DNA from: Oscillospiraceae bacterium | GTDB lineage: Bacteria; Bacillota; Clostridia; Oscillospirales; Ruminococcaceae | Length of the DNA: 64,000 nt | Assembly (NCBI GenBank): GCA_017541275.1 | Contig: JAFXZM010000036.1 | Coordinates: 22,641 to 86,640, forward strand | Reading direction: 5' to 3' | The notes under the pieces: generated by a model | Told to the model about the DNA's origin: nothing | The model's input: the letters and a program-made list of their open reading frames with translations, nothing else | Database searches by the model: none | Program-made: the position numbers and the translations under genes | Shown: positions 57,383-64,000 of the stretch, piece by piece | Position numbering within the stretch: the stretch's first letter is position 1 | How the letters are laid out: every line of letters starts with the position of its first letter

Positions 57383-57587
57383 GTATTTTTTCACTTTTAC
57401 TGAAAATTCGGAATTTCAGACAGCTTTTTTTGGCTCTCTTTGTGCATAATGTCTATGACAGATTGGCTTTTTTTGCTGTTCTCCGTCAAAAAGCACTTAT
57501 TTGATACAGAGACCGGAGCGATTGCCGGCTGAGAGACTGATTCCGGAAACGGCCGGCTGAATTGTTATCTGTTTTTCAGCACGCTTA

Positions 57588-59825
57588 TCACTCGTCAATC
57601 GCCGTACCGGAGAGCACTGCGGCAAGCACGGTCACATCGTCCGCGGGCGTACCGTTCGCACTGCGCGGGGCCCGTCCGCAGAGGGTATGCACAAGCTCCT
57701 GCAAATCGCCGCCCTGCCGCAGCCGCTGCCGGATAAACGGAAATACGGATTCGTCCATGCCGTCTGTCATCAGAAACAGCAGGTCGCCTCTTGAAAGCTG
57801 CAAATTCACGGTGTACGGCTCCGTTTTCGGCAGAATCCCGATCGGGCCGTTCGCCGCCTGACAGACGGTTACGATCTCCCCCTGCCGCACGAACGTCGGC
57901 CCGGCACCGTATTTATACAGCGTCACGGCGGCGGAATCCGTACAAATTTTAGCGACATCCAGCGTTGCAAAGCGCTCATCGCCGGATTTTGTCAGCATGA
58001 TTGCATTCACCATATCTGCGGCAGCGCGGCAGTCCATACCGGACTGCACAAGCTGCCGGAAATTGCTGAGCACAATGCGCGCGTCCAGCGCTGCATTTTT
58101 GCCCGTTCCCATGCCGTCCGACACCGCGAGATAAACCGCGCCGCTCTGGTCGGAGAAGGTATCCCAGCAGTCGCCGCAGGGCTCATCGTCATGGACTGCG
58201 CACTGCGCCGCCGCAGTCGAAACGGAAAAGCCGCCGGTGCTCTGAAGCAGCAGCCGTTTTTCACCGCCGGCCTCCTCGGTTCCGCAGCATTCAAGCGGCT
58301 TTTGCAGCGCATCATGCAGCAGCTCTGTCACAAGCTCCGCATCCGGCTCTGCACACAGCGGCATATACAGCTCGATCAGCAGCCGGCCGTTTTCAGTCTC
58401 CGAGACTGCCGCCGCCAGCAGCGGAATCTGCATGCGGCCGAGCACATCCGTGACATAGCGTGTCAGCTCACGGTGATAGGTTCTGCGGGTTTGCTGTCCG
58501 GCGCAGTGCAGCAGTGCTTCGGTAATCTTCATCTGCGAAAACAGCAATGTCTGCGTATCGCGCAGCCTTGCTGCAAATGCCTTTGCGGCGGCAGACTGCT
58601 TTTTTGCGCGGATGAATTCCGCAGTGACCTGCTCCGGCTTCAGGCAGCGGAATGGAGCCGCGTGCTGCTCTGTGATGCCGGCAGCGGCAAGCTCACGGAA
58701 GCAGCGCTGCACCTCGTCATCGCCGCGCACCCAGCATTCCGCATAGTAGCTGCATTTTTCGCAGACGGCTTCGCGCACATGGCGAACCGCATCGGACGGC
58801 CCCTCCGCCTTTGCGAGCTTGCTGACGATCTGCTCTGCCGAGCCGCGAACGCCCGCGATTGAATCGGAAAGAAAGTCGAGCCTTGCGCCGGTCAGCGCCG
58901 CGAGGTCTGCATCGCCGTCGCTCCATTGCAGGATGCGGTCGGCAATCTGCTGCGAAGGGAGAAACAGAAACAGCAGCCCGCCGATCGCCGCATTGACCCA
59001 TATCCGTGCCGCTGCGACGTTGCAGCCGCAAAGAACCGTGCCCGTTCCGAGAAATAACTGCATCACAAGAAACAGCAGCTCGCTGCGCCGTCCCGCGAGG
59101 AATCCGGCGGCGAGCCCGGCAGCGGGCAGAACTGCGGCAAAGCCCGCCGCATCGGCATCGGTGATGAGCAGTGCAAAAGCCGCGAGTGTCCCGCAGATCA
59201 TGCCGCCGCCCGTGCGGTAGCGCTTCGCGGCGGTGAGAATGACAAACGCGGAAAAGATCTGACCGAGGCTGAACATAAATACCCGCACCGAGCAGAGCGC
59301 TGCGGTGAGAATGACAAAGCAGACGGAAAACGCCGCCGCATCGCCCGCATGCAGCCGGACGGGCAGCCCGCATTCAAAGCGTTCTGCGGTTCGCCGGATA
59401 CAGGCAGCGAACAGTGCGGCGAATGCAGCGCCGATCCCCCAGAAGATCAGCTCCCGCCCGCCGATCATCCGCGCCATGCTGAAGATTACGGCGGAGAGGG
59501 CCGTGCCGGAGGCAGCGAGCATCGCGGCGGCACGCGGCGTATGCTGCATGCTGATGAGCCAGCGGAGCAGTGCCGTCAGTGCGATTGCGCAGAGGAATAC
59601 CGGCCCTTTGGTCAGGGTTCCGGTCAGAGCATATGTAAACAGGCTCCCCGCCAGCACGGCGATCCCGCAGGTCGGGGAGAGAGCGGCTGAGAGCGCCGTG
59701 TTCAGCGGAATCTGAATTCCGTTGAAGCTGGCCGCGCTCAGCAGGCAGGAGCAAATGCCGCAGCCGGCCAGTCCGATTCCGCGCAGCAGACGCGGGTCAT
59801 TTTTCAGCTTCATCCAATCCTTCAC
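57588..59825 (-). CDS. spoIIE: Stage II sporulation protein E
   Basis: A 745-residue protein with about ten membrane helices in the first 320 residues, a middle regulatory region with CEKCSYYAECW, and a C-terminal PP2C-type phosphatase (about 540-745) containing AVSDGMGTGKNAALDA, GDLLFLMTDGMDES and PADDVTVLAA, whose Asp residues hold manganese. SpoIIE dephosphorylates SpoIIAA to activate sigma-F in the forespore. GTG 59825 follows AAAGGAAGAACTGCT. It stands alone and supports a sporulation programme. Confidence 0.95.
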   Translation of the reverse strand: MKDWMKLKNDPRLLRGIGLAGCGICSCLLSAASFNGIQIPLNTALSAALSPTCGIAVLAGSLFTYALTGTLTKGPVFLCAIALTALLRWLISMQHTPRAAAMLAASGTALSAVIFSMARMIGGRELIFWGIGAAFAALFAACIRRTAERFECGLPVRLHAGDAAAFSVCFVILTAALCSVRVFMFSLGQIFSAFVILTAAKRYRTGGGMICGTLAAFALLITDADAAGFAAVLPAAGLAAGFLAGRRSELLFLVMQLFLGTGTVLCGCNVAAARIWVNAAIGGLLFLFLPSQQIADRILQWSDGDADLAALTGARLDFLSDSIAGVRGSAEQIVSKLAKAEGPSDAVRHVREAVCEKCSYYAECWVRGDDEVQRCFRELAAAGITEQHAAPFRCLKPEQVTAEFIRAKKQSAAAKAFAARLRDTQTLLFSQMKITEALLHCAGQQTRRTYHRELTRYVTDVLGRMQIPLLAAAVSETENGRLLIELYMPLCAEPDAELVTELLHDALQKPLECCGTEEAGGEKRLLLQSTGGFSVSTAAAQCAVHDDEPCGDCWDTFSDQSGAVYLAVSDGMGTGKNAALDARIVLSNFRQLVQSGMDCRAAADMVNAIMLTKSGDERFATLDVAKICTDSAAVTLYKYGAGPTFVRQGEIVTVCQAANGPIGILPKTEPYTVNLQLSRGDLLFLMTDGMDESVFPFIRQRLRQGGDLQELVHTLCGRAPRSANGTPADDVTVLAAVLSGTAIDE

Positions 59826-60214
59826 AGCAGTTCTTCCTTTCTTTTGCCCGAATCTTTATTGTATGTGCAGGCAATCTTTATTATACCGCAGCCAGACTGC
59901 GGAACAGGTCGAAAGGAAGGTGCGGAGAAGAAACTGAGCGGCGCAGGAGTGCGCCGCAGGTTACGCCCATTCTCTCTATGAGCGGAGCATACGCACTGCA
60001 CGGCGCTTTGGTTTTATTTTCACAGCCACGCATGCATTCAAACCGCACAACCTAAATTCCGCGCAGCCAAGAGAGAGGAAAGATAAGGAAGGTTCCCTCT
60101 CAGGACTGCGCCCCGCGCCAGTCAAAATGAACGATAGGACAAAGAATACAGAGAGAATGACAATGCATTCACACAGCTTCAGAGCTCTCAATCAGAACGT
60201 CTGCCGGTGCTGTT
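59826..60214. other. Intergenic region without a convincing gene
   Basis: About 390 bases between spoIIE and the AI-2E-type gene. A 71-residue minus-strand frame (59976-60191) has no ribosome site and unusual composition, so I do not call it. CGGCGC- and GAGAGG-rich words occur but no clear stem with a T tract, tRNA or riboswitch is seen. Confidence 0.5.
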
Positions 60215-61339
60215 TTATGCCGGCGGCGGCTCTCCGCCCGCCTTCTCGGTGATCGCATAAGCCGCAGCCGCCGCGGGCACGCTCAGGATCATGCCCCATG
60301 CGCCGAACATTCCGCCGCCGATGACGATTGCCGCGAGCACCCATGCCGGCGGCAGCCCGACCGAATGCCCGACCGTATGCGGATAGATCAGATTGCTCTC
60401 GGCCTGCTGAAGCAGCACAATAAACAGCAGAAACCACGGCACCGCGCCGGGCTTGACCATGAGCAGCAGCAGCGCACAGGGAACCGTCCCGAACAGCGGC
60501 CCGAAATACGGCACAATATTTGTGATGCCGATGATAACGGAGATCAGCACCGGATACGGAAATCGGAAAACGGTCATGCCAAGCCAGCAGAGTGCGCCGA
60601 GAATCAGCGATTCCTTGCACTGCGAGGCGAGAAACCGCGCAAAGGTCTCGCAGACCGTCCGCAGATGCCCCATGAGCCGCACCGTGCGCGCCGAGGGCAT
60701 GAACCGGCAGCACCCCCGCCGAAGCTGCGCGAGCAGACGGTGCTTGTCCGCGAGCAGATACAGCGCAAAAACTGTCCCGATGCCGACATCGAGCACCCCG
60801 CCGAGCACGGAGGCCGTGCAGTCATAGGTCGTGCGGAGCAGCGCAGGGAGGCGCTCCTGAAGCTGCCGCATCAGACCCGCAGGCTGTCCCTCCGGCAGCA
60901 GTGCGCCGAGTCTTGTCTCGGAAAGCCGCGTCATCCAGCCGGTGAGATTCCGGCTGTAGCTGTCAAAATGCGCCGAAAACAGCCGCACCGACTGCGCAAC
61001 CTGCGGAATCAGCACGCAGATCACACTTGCGAGGATCAGCAGCGGCGGAAGCAATACGCCCAGCAGCGAAACGGTTTTGATCCAGCGCGCATTCGGGTCA
61101 CGGCCGTGCCGCTCCGCAAACTTTGCGAAGTCACTGCGCAGGCGCTCATAGGAGGGGTTGAGCATCGTCGCAAACAGCACGCCCAGCAGCAGCGGCCGGA
61201 GCGTATGCAGCAGGCGAAGCGCAAAGCTGAGCAGACTGCCCGCATGAAGCAGCAGAAACAGCAGCACGGCTCCTGCCGCGAGCATGCGGAACAGGGAAGC
61301 CTTTTGCGGCCGGACAGCGGGTTCGGGAGGTGCATTCAT
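60215..61339 (-). CDS. AI-2E (PerM/YtvI-like) family transporter
   Basis: A 374-residue membrane protein with about eight helices. The family signature is the long amphipathic middle followed by FPYPVLISVIIGITNIVPYFGPLFGTVPCALL and LIYPHTVGHSVGLPPAWVLAAI, given in parts. Sporulating Firmicutes have YtvI members of this family; transport of AI-2 is rarely proven. GAAAGGAGCTGACTGCCCGT precedes ATG 61339. It is the last gene of a run with peptidoglycan-binding proteins. Confidence 0.88.
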   Translation of the reverse strand: MNAPPEPAVRPQKASLFRMLAAGAVLLFLLLHAGSLLSFALRLLHTLRPLLLGVLFATMLNPSYERLRSDFAKFAERHGRDPNARWIKTVSLLGVLLPPLLILASVICVLIPQVAQSVRLFSAHFDSYSRNLTGWMTRLSETRLGALLPEGQPAGLMRQLQERLPALLRTTYDCTASVLGGVLDVGIGTVFALYLLADKHRLLAQLRRGCCRFMPSARTVRLMGHLRTVCETFARFLASQCKESLILGALCWLGMTVFRFPYPVLISVIIGITNIVPYFGPLFGTVPCALLLLMVKPGAVPWFLLFIVLLQQAESNLIYPHTVGHSVGLPPAWVLAAIVIGGGMFGAWGMILSVPAAAAAYAITEKAGGEPPPA

Positions 61340-61363
61340 ACGGGCAGTCAGCTCCTTTCCGTA

Positions 61364-61876
61364 TCAGATGCCGAGCGGGATGCTGTTCATCAGCGCCGCC
61401 AGCGCATTCCATGTTTTTCTGTCCATGATGCCGGTCTGCGGCAGTGCGGCGATCTCCTGAAGCTGCTTCACGGCACGCTCGGTATCCGCATCATATTCTC
61501 CGCTGACCGCAACCGGCTCCAGATTGCTGAAATGATTGCCGGCCAGCCGGAGCAAAAGCTGTGCAAGCTGCACCAGCTCGCCGCTGTCGCCGGGGCGGAG
61601 CTGAAAGCCCGCAGACGGAAACACAATCAGCGGCACGCTGTCCCCGATCATTTCCAGATAGGTCTTGACAATCGAATCCCACGTATCGCCGTCGATTTCG
61701 CCGGTCACAGGCAGCCCGTAGGCCTCCTGATAGGCACGGACGGCAAGCCCGGCCTCCTCGGTAAATTCCTTTGCCGGCAGCACGATCGGGATGCGGCTGT
61801 CGCGCAGCGCGATCTGATAGAGATAGTTGAGAATCTCCTCAATATGCTCCTGTTTCTGCGCATCGGTATACAGCAT
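61364..61876 (-). CDS. Peptidoglycan-binding-domain protein
   Basis: A 170-residue protein without signal peptide. Two peptidoglycan-binding-type repeats are seen, around LAVRAYQEAYGLPVTGEIDG with DTWDSIV and AVKQLQEIAALPQTGIMDR with KTWNAL. AAGGAGCGATTCTAT precedes ATG 61876. It lies 22 bases after the SleC-like gene and 24 before the AI-2E-type gene. Lack of a secretion signal fits a protein made in the mother cell around the spore. Confidence 0.85.
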   Translation of the reverse strand: MLYTDAQKQEHIEEILNYLYQIALRDSRIPIVLPAKEFTEEAGLAVRAYQEAYGLPVTGEIDGDTWDSIVKTYLEMIGDSVPLIVFPSAGFQLRPGDSGELVQLAQLLLRLAGNHFSNLEPVAVSGEYDADTERAVKQLQEIAALPQTGIMDRKTWNALAALMNSIPLGI

Positions 61877-61898
61877 ATAGAATCGCTCCTTTCGGAAA

Positions 61899-63284
61899 TT
61901 ATCTGATGATATACCCCGGCGCCTGATAAGGCCGCTTGCCGGAGCCGCATTTCATCTCCGAATACACGCCGGAGATCGCGTCCCATGTCACCGCGCCGAC
62001 CTGTCCGTTCGCCGTCAGGCCGTACTCCCGCTGAAATGCCTGCACGGCCGCTCTGGTCAGCGGGCCGAAATAGCCGGTATCGGAAACAGGCTGGATATTC
62101 GGGTCAAACTGCGCAATATACGTCAGATATTGCTGTAATATTTTCACATTCCGGCTGCTGACGCCCTCGCGCAGCACCTCATTCGGATAGAGCCGCGCAC
62201 AGTCCGTGAGCGGCTGAGAATCGAGAATGCCCTGATATGCACGGTAGATATCATTCCATGTGCGGCGGTCAACGATTCCGGTCTGCGGGAGACCGTAGGT
62301 CTGCTGAAAGGAGCGCACCGATGCCGCTGTATCGGCATTGAACGTGCCGGTAATCGAAATCGGGATGACACTGTTATAGTATGCCCCGACAACTGCCAGA
62401 TAATACTGCATCGAGCGCACGGCATGGCCAAAATCGCCCTCGCGCAGCACATTCGGGAAATTGCGCTGTATTTCCTCGAAGGTCAACCCCTCGGCCTCCA
62501 GCTCTGCAAGCCGCTTGACACTGGTATAGATATAGGACAGCCGATACCATGTCGCCTCATTGACGATCCCGGTCTGCTCCAGCGAGAACACCTCCTGAAA
62601 GACGCGCACGGCACGCGCGGTGCTGTCATCATAGACGCCGTCCGTGGCGACCTTGGGAATCGCAGGGAAGTTCTGCGAGATGCGGTTAAGCTGAATCTGA
62701 ATTGTCTGCACATCGTTGCCGACCATGCCGGTCTCCTGCGGAACGCCCGGATAGCTCGGCGTTGCGGCGCGAATCTCCGGCGCACGCACAATGTCGATAT
62801 TGTCGCCGTAAAAATACTGTAGAATCTCATACGGCACAAGCCCCTGATTCGCCAGTCCGACTGTTCCCCACTGTGACAGCCCGGCACAGGAGGTTCGGAC
62901 GCCGTCGCAGAAGGCTGCAAACATCGGCTCAATGCTGCCCTGCCGTCTGATATATGACCGGAACAGCTCCTCGGTGAGCTGCGAGATATTCCCGAAAATC
63001 TCGCGCCCGTAGACAAATGCCTGATCGTACTGCGTTGTGCTTGTGATGTCGAACGGATACCCGCGGGAGCGGTACCATTCCGTATAGATGCGGTTGAGCG
63101 CATAGGTGTTGATCGCGTAGATGTTCGCGCGCAGGGCATTCTCCGGCCATGTCGGGAAAATCTCGCTGGATGCGACATTTTTCAGGTAGCTGATGTAGGG
63201 GACCGTCACATTGGCCGCATCGGAATCGGGCAGCCCCAGATGCACCGTGATCGTTTCGGGGATGAACATTTCTCCGCTGAGCAT
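61899..63284 (-). CDS. SleC-like SpoIID-fold protein with three peptidoglycan-binding repeats
   Basis: A 461-residue protein without signal peptide. Residues 1-190 match the SpoIID-like part of clostridial spore cortex-lytic enzymes: PETITVHLGLPDSDAANVTV, YLKNVASSEIFPTWPENAL, NRIYTEWYRSRGYPFDIT and CAGLSQWGTVGLANQG. Three peptidoglycan-binding repeats follow, each ending in QTGIVxxxTWxxL or similar. GGGAGTGAGGCTGA precedes ATG 63284. A role in cortex degradation or remodelling is inferred. Confidence 0.87.
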   Translation of the reverse strand: MLSGEMFIPETITVHLGLPDSDAANVTVPYISYLKNVASSEIFPTWPENALRANIYAINTYALNRIYTEWYRSRGYPFDITSTTQYDQAFVYGREIFGNISQLTEELFRSYIRRQGSIEPMFAAFCDGVRTSCAGLSQWGTVGLANQGLVPYEILQYFYGDNIDIVRAPEIRAATPSYPGVPQETGMVGNDVQTIQIQLNRISQNFPAIPKVATDGVYDDSTARAVRVFQEVFSLEQTGIVNEATWYRLSYIYTSVKRLAELEAEGLTFEEIQRNFPNVLREGDFGHAVRSMQYYLAVVGAYYNSVIPISITGTFNADTAASVRSFQQTYGLPQTGIVDRRTWNDIYRAYQGILDSQPLTDCARLYPNEVLREGVSSRNVKILQQYLTYIAQFDPNIQPVSDTGYFGPLTRAAVQAFQREYGLTANGQVGAVTWDAISGVYSEMKCGSGKRPYQAPGYIIR

Positions 63285-63299
63285 TCAGCCTCACTCCCT

Positions 63300-64000
63300 T
63301 CAGGATTGCCGCATCCGGTTGTAATATGTGATATCGCCGCCGGGGAGGGGTTCATCGGTGCCTGCGGGCAGGGGAATCATGTCGAAGCTTTGCACGGAGG
63401 TGATGCCCGGAAATACCGGCACATCCTCGCTGTGCTCACGGTAATAGCCGGGGCTCTGCACGCTGATGTCGTAGGTGTAATAGGCGGGGTCACGCTGATC
63501 GGCAGAGGGCGGCGGTGCGGAAACGGTCACAGGCTCAATCGCGCCGCAGTCATCCGTGCGCTGAAGGGAGATCAGCTCCGGCTCGCCGTGCGTGGTGTGG
63601 GTAATCATCACGGATGCACCGGCAACGGGTCTGGCTCCCTGCGCGGTCATGACATGCACCATAATCGTGCCGGTATAGGGGCGCTTGGGCAGCTCCGGTT
63701 CATCGGCCGCAGAGGGCGCACTGTCCTCCGGCTCCGTGAGATCGGGAATCGTTGAGGGGGCAAAGTTCTCCGGGCGGTTCAGACCGCGTTCCGGTGCATC
63801 ATCCTGCGCGTCATCCGCAGCGGCAAGTGCCTGCACGGCACGGGGCATCGGCGGCAGCGGCAGGATGGGACGCGGCGGCGGCGGTACGGGACGCTCCGGG
63901 CGCGGCGGCGGCGGGGGTGCGGGACGCTCCGGGCGTGGCGGAGGCGGGGGCGTGGGACGCTCCGGACGCGGCGGAGGCGGCGGCGCGGGGCGATCCGGAC
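63300..64000 (-). CDS. Pro-rich protein with SleC N-terminal-like domain, start outside the window
   Basis: The minus-strand frame stays open to the window edge, so ATG 63848 is not necessarily the start. The upstream part is a repeat of RPERPxPPPPP units (63850-64000). After an acidic linker, residues from TGTIMVHVMTAQGARPVAGA to TYDISVQSPGYYREHSEDV and SVQSFDMIPLP form a small beta-sandwich, similar to the leading domain of SleC (GY.pv....i......I..I.MIP pattern). It lies 15 bases before the SleC-like gene, so it probably belongs to the same spore-related run. Confidence 0.75.
   Translation of the reverse strand, partial: PDRPAPPPPPRPERPTPPPPPRPERPAPPPPPRPERPVPPPPRPILPLPPMPRAVQALAAADDAQDDAPERGLNRPENFAPSTIPDLTEPEDSAPSAADEPELPKRPYTGTIMVHVMTAQGARPVAGASVMITHTTHGEPELISLQRTDDCGAIEPVTVSAPPPSADQRDPAYYTYDISVQSPGYYREHSEDVPVFPGITSVQSFDMIPLPAGTDEPLPGGDITYYNRMRQS

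Noticed and set aside
59976-60191. 71-residue minus-strand frame
   Set aside because: No ribosome site, no domain, odd composition; probably chance.

Overview
The window looks like a chromosomal segment of a GC-rich, cellulosome-bearing ruminococcus (Oscillospiraceae; Ruminococcus champanellensis-like by inference). The clues are two secreted proteins ending in type I dockerins, Thr-rich linkers typical of ruminococcal surface proteins, a GlgC/GlgD glycogen operon, a Spo0A-type DNA-binding protein with spoIIE, spoVAC and SleC-like spore genes, and many sigma-A promoters of the TTGACA-17-TATAAT type. No phage, transposase, CRISPR array or resistance island is visible. Genes sit in short operons on both strands.

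Layout. 0-3.3 kb (-): end of an RNase M5-like gene, holA, a hypothetical gene, cysS. 3.6-9.5 kb (-): a 1945-residue secreted protein with a cohesin-like start, two BspA-type leucine-rich regions, two poly-Thr linkers, a papain/C39-like cysteine peptidase and a dockerin. 9.7-12.9 kb: ybaK (+), then the c-di-AMP pair cdaA-cdaR (-). 13.4-15.1 kb (+): an XRE regulator with a membrane partner, and a zinc-ribbon/TM2 protein. 15.3-18.4 kb (+): a VTC-domain protein, DUF4956 membrane protein and secreted beta-helix lipoprotein, the most system-like uncharacterised cassette here. 18.5-21.7 kb: GH43 xylosidase/arabinosidase (-), degenerate Spo0A homologue (-), TIGR04086 membrane protein (+), and a probable structured RNA on the minus strand. 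22.1-24.7 kb (+): a secreted protein of five NPCBM-like modules plus dockerin and no enzyme domain.

24.8-30.7 kb: lone spoVAC (-), then oadG-oadB-adhE-kinase (+), linking a sodium-pump decarboxylase membrane part with fermentative ethanol formation. 30.8-32.8 kb (-): lipoprotein, tRNA-Leu(UAG), ireB, DUF1540 mini-protein. 33.1-38.9 kb (+): nfeD-SPFH pair, a DUF6323/DUF6179-like pair, a probably truncated membrane gene, a zinc-ribbon membrane protein. 38.9-45.2 kb (-): scpA with a site-2 protease, mreB, a glycan-binding-type lipoprotein, and a LacI-ligand-domain/GGDEF protein. 45.4-50 kb (+): a candidate C/T-rich small RNA, a tiny lipoprotein, and a Fur/Zur-membrane protein-znuACB zinc uptake operon with a palindromic operator. 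50.2-57.2 kb (-): YjbR-EVE-like fusion, glgA, glgD, glgC, glgB (with a Lys-rich AT-hook-like tail). 57.6-64 kb (-): spoIIE, then a four-gene run with an SleC-like protein split over separate genes, a peptidoglycan-binding protein and an AI-2E-type permease.

Between genes, a modular family of short repeats recurs at eight or more places, and several terminators share a conserved tail. These, the two RNA candidates, the duplicated promoter at 40.5 kb, the VTC cassette and the two dockerin proteins are the main points for follow-up. Domain and family names are assigned by reading motifs; no database search was possible.
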